Assembly (NCBI RefSeq): GCF_000308615.1
Contig: NZ_BAGB01000062.1
Coordinates: forward strand, 124,001-188,000
From: Nocardia jiangxiensis NBRC 101359
GTDB lineage: Bacteria > Actinomycetota > Actinomycetes > Mycobacteriales > Mycobacteriaceae
Length of the DNA: 64,000 bases
Reading direction: 5' to 3'
The notes below the pieces were generated by a model. That model was not told the DNA's origin, ran no database searches, and saw only the letters and a list, made by a program, of their open reading frames with translations. Shown here piece after piece: positions 53,253 through 60,584 of this stretch. A program made the translations under genes and the position numbers. Every line of letters starts with the position of its first letter. The first letter of the stretch is position 1.

Positions 53253-53960
53253 ATGCGTACAAGACTGACGATCGCGACCGGTGTGGTCGCCTCGATATTT
53301 CTTGCTTTCCACCTTCCGCCCGCCGCGGCCGATATCGTGCCCGGCGCCGATGCGCACGAGGTCACGAAGGTCGCGCCGCACGAACGAACCGTTCGCACCG
53401 CGGACGGCCGCACACTCGTCATCGGGGCCCGCGCGGAACAGGTGCAACGGCTCACCGTCGGCGTCTCGGCGACGCGTGAGGCCCTGGTCACCGACGAGGC
53501 ATACGCCTCGCTCTCCCGCCGAGGGCGCGCGCGACTGCGGGACGGCACGATTCACATCGGGTACCAGATCGGCTGCGCGGTCGCCCTCGGCAAGTTGTCG
53601 ACCACCCTCGGCGGCCTGATCTCGGTCCTGGGTATCAACGGGGCGGGAGCACCGAAGTCCGCGATCACGGTCACACCGCATCCGGACCGGCCCCCGGAGT
53701 TCTCTCAGGCCGTGCTGTATCCGGGCATCGCCATCCAGCAGAAGATCTCGCTCGAACTCGACCCGGGAACGGTCATCGACGTCCCGCTCGCGACGGGCCC
53801 AGTGCGGAACTACCGCGCCCTGATCGGCGTCCGCAAGACCGATCTCAGGATCGAGGGATGTCTCGGCCCGGCGGCGATCCGCTCCTATGCCACCCTGACC
53901 ACCACATCGGCCCTGTCGGACGACACGGTCGCGGTGTACGGCGATCCGGTGACCCTCTGA
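53253..53960 (+). CDS. MspA-family porin, second tandem copy
   Basis: 235 residues. A short signal peptide (LTIATGVVASIFLAFHLPPAAA) is followed by the MspA fold: HERTVRTADGRTLVIGARAEQVQ, HIGYQIGCAVALGKL and LRIEGCLGPAAIRSYATL. The two Cys residues align with those of the first copy. The pair are diverged tandem duplicates, probably co-transcribed, and may form a mixed pore. A double hairpin follows the stop. Confidence 0.92.
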   Translation: MRTRLTIATGVVASIFLAFHLPPAAADIVPGADAHEVTKVAPHERTVRTADGRTLVIGARAEQVQRLTVGVSATREALVTDEAYASLSRRGRARLRDGTIHIGYQIGCAVALGKLSTTLGGLISVLGINGAGAPKSAITVTPHPDRPPEFSQAVLYPGIAIQQKISLELDPGTVIDVPLATGPVRNYRALIGVRKTDLRIEGCLGPAAIRSYATLTTTSALSDDTVAVYGDPVTL

Positions 53961-53976
53961 GCGTTCTCACCCCGGT

Positions 53977-54028
53977 GGGCTCCTCCTGCGGGAGGAGCCC
54001 TTCGTCGTATTTCCTCCGCTCGGAGGAA
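53977..54028 (+). terminator. Tandem hairpin terminator after the porin genes
   Basis: GGGCTCCTCC (53977-53986) pairs perfectly with GGAGGAGCCC (53991-54000) around TGCG. A second stem, TTCCTCC/GGAGGAA, lies at 54011-54028. They separate the porins from the protease gene, which has its own -10 element at 54051-54056. Confidence 0.82.
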
Positions 54029-54050
54029 GAGTTGCGGCACAGCACTTTTC

Positions 54051-54056
54051 GATACT
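54051..54056 (+). promoter_or_regulatory. -10 element of the S1-type protease gene
   Basis: GATACT at 54051-54056 ends six bases before ATG 54063, predicting a leaderless transcript. No ribosome-binding site is present before that ATG. Confidence 0.45.
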
Positions 54057-54062
54057 GATGTC

Positions 54063-55238
54063 ATGACGAACGGGCTGGGATGGAACGGTATGCGCAGGAA
54101 TCGGGCGCGTTGTGGCCTCGCTGCGGGGATCGCGGCCGCGGTCGCGATCCTGCCGTCGGCGGGAGTCGCGCAGGCCATGTCGAACGGGACTCCCGTCACC
54201 GACCCGAACACCGCGCAGTGGGTCGCGACCATCGATCCGGTCGGCACGGGTTCGCTGTTCGACACCGCCGAATGTGGTGGGGCGCTGATCGGTCCGGATC
54301 GCGTGGTCACCGCCGGACATTGTGTGGCCGACGTCGATCCCAACCGGATGCGGATCCACATCGACGCGCGCGTGCTGTCCAAGGATCCCGGCATCGAGCG
54401 TGGCGTGCGGGGAATCGTCGTGGCTCCGGGCTATACGGTCCTGCCGACGCCGATCGATCCCGCTGTGGGCTCCGCCAGCGCACGCAACGACCTGGCGGTG
54501 ATCCTGCTCGACAAGCCCGTCACGGGGGTGCCCGTGCTGCCGATCGCGCCGAGCCGTCCCGCGCCCGGTACGACGATTTCGCTTTTCGCACACGGCAATA
54601 CCGGCAAGATCGTCGGTTTCGAGGATCCCGGCTACCGCGACGACATACTGCACCGGGGCGACCTGACGGTGGTGTCGCAGGCCGACTGCGCGGCGGGCAC
54701 CCCGGCGACGGTCGACGCGAAGTCGGTGATGTGCGCCCAGGACACCGCCACCCGTTCGGTCGCCACCTGCTGGCGTGACAGTGGCAGTCCCGCGGTGACC
54801 TATCGGGCGGGCCGCGCAGAGCTGGCGGGGCTGTTCAGCTTCGGCGGTGAGACCCTCGGCAAGCCGTGCAGCCCCACGATCGCGGCGTTCGCCGATGCGA
54901 CCGCCTTTCAGGACTGGATCCTCGGATCGCCCGGCGCATTCGAACCGTTCCCCACCGGCAAGCCCCTCGTGCGACGCCTGAACGGATCGCTGCACTGCGA
55001 TCCGCCGCAGTGGGATCCGGTCCGCGGACGCCGGCCCACGAGCACCTCGGTCGGCTGGTCGACGCTCAGCTGGATGGGGACGCTTCCGGTCATGACTCCG
55101 ATACCGGGAGCCGATTCCGCGGATATCCCGAATGCCGATGTGGCACAGCGCAAGACGGATGTGGTCTGCGTCGTGACGGCCACCAACTTCGGCGGCCGAA
55201 TCCAAACCTGGTCCGACGCTGTGCATATCGCGGGGTGA
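54063..55238 (+). CDS. Secreted S1-family (chymotrypsin-fold) serine protease; candidate lanthipeptide leader protease
   Basis: 391 residues. A signal peptide (CGLAAGIAAAVAILPSAGVAQA) leads to the protease: VVTAGHCV (His86), ARNDLAVILL (Asp143) and CWRDSGSP (Ser240). Position 193, normally Gly in the oxyanion hole, is Arg238, and the residue equivalent to 189 is Ala rather than the Asp of trypsin. So it should not prefer Lys or Arg at P1 and may have unusual activity. After about residue 285 a non-protease tail of unknown function follows. It ends 101 bp before the lanthipeptide precursor gene on the same strand, suggesting a role in leader removal. A plain secreted protease is the alternative. 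Confidence 0.82.
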   Translation: MTNGLGWNGMRRNRARCGLAAGIAAAVAILPSAGVAQAMSNGTPVTDPNTAQWVATIDPVGTGSLFDTAECGGALIGPDRVVTAGHCVADVDPNRMRIHIDARVLSKDPGIERGVRGIVVAPGYTVLPTPIDPAVGSASARNDLAVILLDKPVTGVPVLPIAPSRPAPGTTISLFAHGNTGKIVGFEDPGYRDDILHRGDLTVVSQADCAAGTPATVDAKSVMCAQDTATRSVATCWRDSGSPAVTYRAGRAELAGLFSFGGETLGKPCSPTIAAFADATAFQDWILGSPGAFEPFPTGKPLVRRLNGSLHCDPPQWDPVRGRRPTSTSVGWSTLSWMGTLPVMTPIPGADSADIPNADVAQRKTDVVCVVTATNFGGRIQTWSDAVHIAG

Positions 55239-55339
55239 GCAACTGCGATTGCGATGTGATCGCGGTGCGAACGAGCGCTGGAAGGCTCGTCGTAGAAGCG
55301 AAAAACGGCTTCCGCGAAAACAATTGATGGGAGAAAACA

Positions 55340-55501
55340 ATGTCGGACTTCGATCTCGACTTCCAGGTTCGCTCGATCGGCCTGGACGGCCCGGCCAAGC
55401 AGGTCACCAGCGTCTCGCTGTGTACTCCCGGCTGCGTCACCGGCGCGATGCAGACCTGCCCCGTGCAGACCGCGACCTGCGGGTGCCCGATCAGCAAGTG
55501 A
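55340..55501 (+). CDS. lanA: Nisin-like class I lanthipeptide precursor (LanA)
   Basis: A 53-residue gene with GGGAG six bases before ATG 55340. The leader has FDLD at residues 4-7, equivalent to the FNLD box read by class I dehydratases, and ends around GPAKQ. The core begins VTSVSLCTPGC, continues TGAMQTC, and ends in TATCGCPISK. Aligned with nisin without gaps, all five Cys (core positions 7, 11, 19, 26, 28) and all five ring Ser/Thr (3, 8, 13, 23, 25) are conserved. I count 19 identities in 30 positions. The lipid II-binding A/B rings are intact. The hinge NMK of nisin is PVQ here, and Lys12 is Val, so the peptide is much less cationic. Cleavage may fall after GPA or after Q. LanB and LanC are encoded nearby. 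Confidence 0.95.
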   Translation: MSDFDLDFQVRSIGLDGPAKQVTSVSLCTPGCVTGAMQTCPVQTATCGCPISK

Positions 55502-55512
55502 TCTGACCGATG

Positions 55513-55541
55513 AAGGCGGCCCCCGACAGGTGGGCCGCCTT
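55513..55541 (+). terminator. Terminator/attenuator after lanA
   Basis: AAGGCGGCCC (55513-55522) pairs perfectly with GGGCCGCCTT (55532-55541) across a 9-base loop and is followed by TATCATTT. It starts 12 bases after the lanA stop and probably yields abundant lanA mRNA with limited read-through into the kinase gene. Confidence 0.88.
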
Positions 55542-55584
55542 TATCATTTCCCGCGACAACAACTCGTCATCGGAACGGGGGACG

Positions 55585-56742
55585 ATGGGTGCCGTGTATC
55601 GCGCGATCCCTCGCGCAGACATCGTGCTGGGGATCATCGCGCTGTTGTTCGCAGCGGTGTCGTGGCTGCTGGTCACCCTGACGGTGCACGAGCATCCGAT
55701 CGAGTACGTCAGCCTTGCCGTGTTGGCCACCGGCGTGGCGCTGGCCGTGTTCATCCGGCGCACCCGGCCCGTCCCGGCATTCGTGCTGACCTGTGCACTC
55801 TTCGGCGGCATGGCGCTCACGGCGCAGTTGTCGCCCATCTATCTGAGCGTCCCGCCGATACTGATCTTCGCCCCGATCTCGTTGATGGCGGTCACCGAAT
55901 ACGCGCAGTCCTGGTGGTGGGGTCCGGCCGGGCTGATGGTGGGCATCGTGGAGAGTCTCGGCAGTCCGGCCATCAGGACCGAGAACTACAAGTGGTCGAT
56001 GGCCTACCACATCGTGGTGCTGTCGGCCGCGTTCATCTGGGGCAGCCGCAGACGTGCGGTGCGCACCGCACACGATCGCGAACTCGAAGCGGCCCGGACC
56101 GGGGAACGCAATCGCATCGCCGCGGAATTGCACGATGTGCTGGGCCACACCCTTGCCGCGGTGCGGGCACAGGCCAGCATGGGGCTCGTGGTCGCCGAGC
56201 GTCGCGGTGAGTCGACCGCCGAGGTGCTGCGCACGGTCGCCGACATCTCCAAGGACGCCCTCGGCGATGTCCGGCATCTGGTCGGCCTGCTGCGGGACGG
56301 TCACGACGGGACGGCGTCCGCGGATTCCTTCACCGACCTGCGGGACACCGTGCGCCGGGCCCGCGCCGCGGGGATCACCGTCCGGGACGATCTGCCCTCC
56401 GACGAGACGCTCACGGCCTGGCAGCGGGCCTGGCCCGCGGCGACCCGCCTGGCCGTGCTGCGCGTGGTGCGCGAGGCGGTCACCAACGTCATCAAACACG
56501 CCGGACCCGCCGCCACCATGACGGTGGCGGTGACGCTGGAATCCGGCGAGTGTGTGGCGATCGTCGAGAACGTCGGCGTCGTCCCGCACAACCTGAACGC
56601 GGGCCGCGGCCTGGCCGGGCTGCGCGAGCGGATGGCCTCGATCGGCGGCACGCTGGACGTGGCCGCCACCGGGTCCGGGGTACGCCTGGCCGCGCGGCTG
56701 CCGGTCGGCGCCCGGGACGCCGAACCGGCCGAGCACTGGTGA
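55585..56742 (+). CDS. NarL-group sensor histidine kinase (probable LanK)
   Basis: 385 residues. Four to six N-terminal TM helices (IVLGIIALLFAAVSWLLVTL, LAVLATGVALAVFI, and so on) without a large external sensor are followed by the HisKA_3 dimerisation helix ERNRIAAELHDVLGHTLAAV (phospho-acceptor His183). Next is a HATPase with the N-box EAVTNVIKHAG and the G-box GRGLAGLRERM. This architecture matches actinobacterial NarL-group kinases. The start at ATG 55585 has GGGGG just upstream. It lies directly after lanA and its terminator, and converges with the permease gene. Its likely partner is the response regulator at 59002-59679. It may sense the lanthipeptide or cell-wall stress. Confidence 0.9.
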   Translation: MGAVYRAIPRADIVLGIIALLFAAVSWLLVTLTVHEHPIEYVSLAVLATGVALAVFIRRTRPVPAFVLTCALFGGMALTAQLSPIYLSVPPILIFAPISLMAVTEYAQSWWWGPAGLMVGIVESLGSPAIRTENYKWSMAYHIVVLSAAFIWGSRRRAVRTAHDRELEAARTGERNRIAAELHDVLGHTLAAVRAQASMGLVVAERRGESTAEVLRTVADISKDALGDVRHLVGLLRDGHDGTASADSFTDLRDTVRRARAAGITVRDDLPSDETLTAWQRAWPAATRLAVLRVVREAVTNVIKHAGPAATMTVAVTLESGECVAIVENVGVVPHNLNAGRGLAGLRERMASIGGTLDVAATGSGVRLAARLPVGARDAEPAEHW

Positions 56743-56763
56743 CTCCGAACACCTTGTCGCACT

Positions 56764-58224
56764 TCACATCCCGGCGACCTGCCGGGCGAATGCCCGATTG
56801 GCCAGCAGTGCGCAGGCGACCGCGACCACGGCGGCGATCGGAATGGTGACGATCGCCCGAGCCGGGGTCAGCAGGACCGCCCACGCCCACGGGACGACCG
56901 GTCCGAGCTGCCCGGCCAGGCCGCTGCCGCCGACCAACGCTCCGAACACCGTTCCCACGACGCCCACCAGCAGTCCGGCCGATCGTCCGGCCGCCGCGGT
57001 GACGGCCGCGCCCAGCATCACCAGCATCGCCCCGATCACCGCCGAGACGAAGGTGCACTGCACTGCGAGTCCGAGACGCTGACCCCCGAGGATCGCACCC
57101 GCTCCGACGACGACGCAGACGACCGATTCGGTGGCCAGCAGGATCACCGTCAACCGGACCACCAGCTTGCGCGGATCGTAGGTCCGGACGGCAAGGGCAC
57201 GGAACCCGTTGCGCAGGCGCGGAATCCAGATCGCCGGCAGGACCGCACAGCCCATCGGCAGCACCAGCAGCGCGAAGAATTCGTATGCCACCCCGGGCTG
57301 GTACCGCTGCTGCGTCACGATGATCACCGCGAGGGCGCCCACCACCAGCGCGCCCACCCAGGAACTGCGCAGAATCAACGTCAGCGCACGAATCGGACTG
57401 TTGTGCAGGCGATCTCGGCCACCGCGGCCGGACCGCGCGAGCCGTCCGGGCAGCCGATACCGCACCGATTCGACCGCGCCGCGCACGCCGGGCGCGAGCA
57501 GCAGCACCGGCACCGCGACGAGCACACCGAGCAGCACCGCCACCCAGCCGTGGGCTATCCGGTCGGCGCCCAGGCCGACGCCGTTCGCATGCGTGCCGAT
57601 GAGCGGTAGGGCCGGGCGCACGATCCACGCCGGCGGGACCAGACACCAGCTCGGCGACTCGGCATACAGCGTGCCCAGCGCGCTGAAAACCAGCCCTGCC
57701 GCAACACATCCCGCCATACCGGCGATCTCGCCCACAACGGTCAGCACCGCGCAGTAACCGAGGTAGGGCACCCACAGCACGACCAGCAGCCGCGCACCGT
57801 CCAGGACCGCCGTCCCCGCGCCGACCTGGGCCGCCGCGACGCCCGCCACACAGGTCGCGACGAGCACCGCGGCGTGTGCGAGCAGGCACCACGTCGCGGT
57901 CACCGTCAGTCGTGCGTTGCGCAACGTCGCGGGCGGCACGGCACGGAAATCGATGCCGCCGGACCGGGCTCGACGGTCCAGCGCGGCCATCGTGCCGGTC
58001 TGCACGGCCACGAACAGCGGCCCCACCGCGACCACCCACATGTTCAGATGGGTGAGTGAATCTGCCCAGGTCGTCGTGCCGGTGGCCATTTGCAGGCCGA
58101 CGGCCAGCGCCACGTAGACCACCGCGGCCACCGGCAGCGCGAGCAGCGGTGCGCGACACCAGATTCGGGCCTGCGACCGCAGCGTCTCGGAGAATCCGGG
58201 AACCAGGACACCCATCGGATTCAT
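56764..58224 (-). CDS. Double-length ABC-2-type permease (LanEG-like)
   Basis: 486 residues, roughly twice a normal LanE or LanG. It has about 12 hydrophobic segments in two halves separated by a basic loop near residues 265-285 (VRYRLPGRLARSGRGGRD). The first half starts with LRSQARIWCRAPLLALPVAAVVYVAL; the second includes LILRSSWVGALVVGALAVIIV. I read it as a fusion of two permease units. ATG 58224 overlaps the ATPase stop by 4 bp (ATGA), so it is the partner of the gene at 58221. Together they would form an export or immunity ABC transporter of the LanFEG type. Sequence conservation to known permeases is low. Confidence 0.75.
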   Translation of the reverse strand: MNPMGVLVPGFSETLRSQARIWCRAPLLALPVAAVVYVALAVGLQMATGTTTWADSLTHLNMWVVAVGPLFVAVQTGTMAALDRRARSGGIDFRAVPPATLRNARLTVTATWCLLAHAAVLVATCVAGVAAAQVGAGTAVLDGARLLVVLWVPYLGYCAVLTVVGEIAGMAGCVAAGLVFSALGTLYAESPSWCLVPPAWIVRPALPLIGTHANGVGLGADRIAHGWVAVLLGVLVAVPVLLLAPGVRGAVESVRYRLPGRLARSGRGGRDRLHNSPIRALTLILRSSWVGALVVGALAVIIVTQQRYQPGVAYEFFALLVLPMGCAVLPAIWIPRLRNGFRALAVRTYDPRKLVVRLTVILLATESVVCVVVGAGAILGGQRLGLAVQCTFVSAVIGAMLVMLGAAVTAAAGRSAGLLVGVVGTVFGALVGGSGLAGQLGPVVPWAWAVLLTPARAIVTIPIAAVVAVACALLANRAFARQVAGM

Positions 58225-58943
58225 GCCCGCACCCCGCACAGCTCGAAGTAGGAATTCTCGATATTCCCGGTGGGCGCGAATTCGGCCAGCGTACCCTGAA
58301 AGACGGTGCGCCCGGCCACGATACAGCCGATGTGGTCGGCTGTCGCCGCAACCTCCGAGAGCACGTGGCTGCTGAACAACACCGTGCGGCCCTGGGCTGC
58401 GATGGACCGCATCAGCTCGCGCATCTGCCGGATGCCGGCGGGGTCCAGGCCGTTCTGCGGTTCGTCGAGCACCACCAGGGGCGGATCGCCCAGCAGTGCG
58501 ATCGCGGTCGCCAGCCGGGTCTTCATACCGGTGGAATACCCTCCGGCCCGGCGGTCCGCGACCGTGGTGAGATCCACCAGCGCCAGAGCGCGATCGATCT
58601 CCCGATCACCGACGCCGACCAGATGGGCGTGCACCCGCAGATTCCCGCGAGCCGACAGATGCCCGTAGAAGCTGGGTCCGTTCACCGAGGCGCCGATTCC
58701 GGCCAGGGCCTGGCGGCTCCACTCCCGGCCGAACAACCGCAGCGTCCCGCCGTCGGGTCGCAGCAACCCCAGCAGGATGGACAGCGTCGTGGACTTTCCC
58801 GCCCCGTTCGGCCCCAGCAGTCCGTACACGGTCCCGGGTGCGACCGACAGGGTGATATCGCTCAGGGCCTGTGTCCGACCGAATTTCTTGCGTATCTGCT
58901 GCATATCGACTATCACCCGAAAAGTGTCGGCGCACAGGGACAT
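58221..58943 (-). CDS. ABC transporter ATP-binding protein (LanF/BcrA type)
   Basis: 240 residues. Walker A GPNGAGKST, an atypical signature GYSTGMKTRL, Walker B LVVLDEPQNGLDP and the H-loop SSHVLSE are all present. The style, including QIRKKFGRTQALSDI and the drug-transporter-like C-terminus, matches BcrA/LanF ATPases used in lantibiotic self-immunity. ATG 58943 has GGAGGAAG at good spacing. It is coupled to the permease by a 4-bp overlap. It lies downstream of the response regulator in the long minus-strand transcript. Confidence 0.9.
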   Translation of the reverse strand: MSLCADTFRVIVDMQQIRKKFGRTQALSDITLSVAPGTVYGLLGPNGAGKSTTLSILLGLLRPDGGTLRLFGREWSRQALAGIGASVNGPSFYGHLSARGNLRVHAHLVGVGDREIDRALALVDLTTVADRRAGGYSTGMKTRLATAIALLGDPPLVVLDEPQNGLDPAGIRQMRELMRSIAAQGRTVLFSSHVLSEVAATADHIGCIVAGRTVFQGTLAEFAPTGNIENSYFELCGVRA

Positions 58944-59001
58944 TCGCCGCTTCCTCCGGCGGGACGAATCCGCCGGCGGGCTCCTCCCACGGGATGAGCC
59001 C

Positions 59002-59679
59002 TCAGCGCACCAGCCCCGCCGCGTGCGCGAGCACCACCAGCGCGACCCGATCCCGGCATCCGAGCTTGGTGAGCAGATTACGCACATGCGTCTTGACCGT
59101 CGTCTCCGCGATGCAGAGCTGATCGGCGATCTCGGAGTTCGTGTGCCCGGTACCGATCAGGCCGAGCACGTCGAGCTCACGGGGGCTCAGCCGGACCAGG
59201 GCCTGATGCGTCCCGGTGTCCGGTCCCGCGGGCGGCTGTTCGGGCGCGGTCCGGCCGCGCCGGTACGCGTCGAACAGGTGGGTGGTGGCCGTCGGGGAGA
59301 TCACCGCACCGCCCGCGTGCACCGCGCGAATCGCCGCGAGCAGTTCGGCCGGTTCGCAATCCTTGAGCAGGAATCCGGCAGCGCCCGCAGCGACCGCGTC
59401 CACCACGTAGGCATCGACGTTGAACGTGGTCAGCACGATCACCCGCGGGCGCGGCCCCGCGCGGGTGATCTCCCGGGTCGCGGTGACGCCGTCCATCTCC
59501 GGCATGCGGATGTCCAGCAGCAGGACGTCGACCGGTTCGGTGCGGCACAGCCGCACCGCGTCGCGCCCGGTCCGCCCGCCGGGCAGGACGCGGAAATCCG
59601 GCTCGTCCGCCAGCAGCATCTCGAAGGCCGAGGCCACCAGGGGTTGATCGTCCACGACGGCGACGTTGATCGGACCCAC
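59002..59679 (-). CDS. NarL/LuxR-family response regulator (probable LanR)
   Basis: 225 residues. The receiver domain has Asp10/Asp11 (VVDDQ), phospho-acceptor Asp56 in VLLLDIRMPEMDG and Lys in FLLKDCEP. The C-terminal LuxR-type HTH is LSPRELDVLGLIGTGHTNSE and IAETTVKTHVRNLLTKLG. GTG 59679 has AGGGGGCGGA upstream. The histidine kinase at 55585 is the obvious partner, although it is on the other strand. It probably controls lanA and/or the biosynthetic operon; a specific operator was not found. Confidence 0.93.
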   Translation of the reverse strand: MGPINVAVVDDQPLVASAFEMLLADEPDFRVLPGGRTGRDAVRLCRTEPVDVLLLDIRMPEMDGVTATREITRAGPRPRVIVLTTFNVDAYVVDAVAAGAAGFLLKDCEPAELLAAIRAVHAGGAVISPTATTHLFDAYRRGRTAPEQPPAGPDTGTHQALVRLSPRELDVLGLIGTGHTNSEIADQLCIAETTVKTHVRNLLTKLGCRDRVALVVLAHAAGLVR

Positions 59680-59748
59680 TCCGCCCCCTGTACGGCTCGT
59701 CCGGACGTCCCGTCCGGTGACCAGCAGTGCTCGACCGAAAGGATAGCG

Positions 59749-60570
59749 TCAGTACTGCCCGAGCGAGCCCCGTCGCCGGCTCGTGCGCAGACCCCAGCGC
59801 AGCAGCAACGCCCCGGCGGGCACGCTCAGACATGCCCACAGCGCCAATGGCACTGCCGCGGTGAGGATGCTGCGGATGCTCGCCCCGCCGAGCAGTGCGG
59901 CCCGAAGCAGATCCAGGGCCGTCGTGGTGGGCAGGAAATGAGCCACCGCACGCATCCAGCCGGGTAGCGCGTCCACCGGGTAGAGCACCCCGGACAGCAG
60001 CGTCATCGTCGTCACCACGAACCAGGTCACCGGATCACCGCGCTTGGTGACCAGGACGGTTCCGCAACCGGCCATCCCGAATCCACCGAGCGCGACCAAG
60101 GTCAGCAGCAGGCTCACGATCACCGCACCGACGTTCACATCGAGACGAAATCCCAGGAGCACCTCGAAGAAGCCCATCATCACGGCCGATCCGATGGTGG
60201 TGGCCAGGCAGCCGGTGACGGCGGAGAAGATCATCATCCGGGTGATTCCCGGCGGCGAATCCGCCACCGATTCCAGAGTTCCGGTCATCTGCTCCTCCTG
60301 CACGTATCGGCTGAAGCCGTGCAGGGCGACCGCGACGAATCCGGTGAACACGGTGCCGGACAGGAAGTACGAGACGATATTCCCGCCGTATCGGGTTATC
60401 TCCGGAAAAGTGTTGCCGTGCTGTAGGAACGTGCCCATGAAGGCGAACTGCGCCAGCCCGACGACACTGGTCACCGCGCCGAGCACCATGGCCGTGCGAT
60501 AGGTGCGCCGTTCCCAGTACAGCCGGAGCAGATAGACGCCGTATTGCCGAAACCAGTTGTGCTGATTCAT
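59749..60570 (-). CDS. ABC-2-type permease
   Basis: 273 residues with six TM segments: YGVYLLRLYWERRTYRTAMV, NIVSYFLSGTVFTGFVAVAL, MMIFSAVTGCLATTIGSAVMM, VIVSLLLTLVALGGFGMAGC, PVTWFVVTTMTLLSGVLYPV and a final LLRAALLGGASIR region. The FLSGTVF and VLYPV features are typical of ABC-2 exporters. ATG 60570 follows 14 bases after the ATPase stop, with a GGGGCGGGA ribosome-binding region; a longer GTG start at 60597 would overlap the ATPase. It pairs with the ATPase at 60585. Confidence 0.85.
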   Translation of the reverse strand: MNQHNWFRQYGVYLLRLYWERRTYRTAMVLGAVTSVVGLAQFAFMGTFLQHGNTFPEITRYGGNIVSYFLSGTVFTGFVAVALHGFSRYVQEEQMTGTLESVADSPPGITRMMIFSAVTGCLATTIGSAVMMGFFEVLLGFRLDVNVGAVIVSLLLTLVALGGFGMAGCGTVLVTKRGDPVTWFVVTTMTLLSGVLYPVDALPGWMRAVAHFLPTTTALDLLRAALLGGASIRSILTAAVPLALWACLSVPAGALLLRWGLRTSRRRGSLGQY

Positions 60571-60584
60571 ATTCCCGCCCCGAC

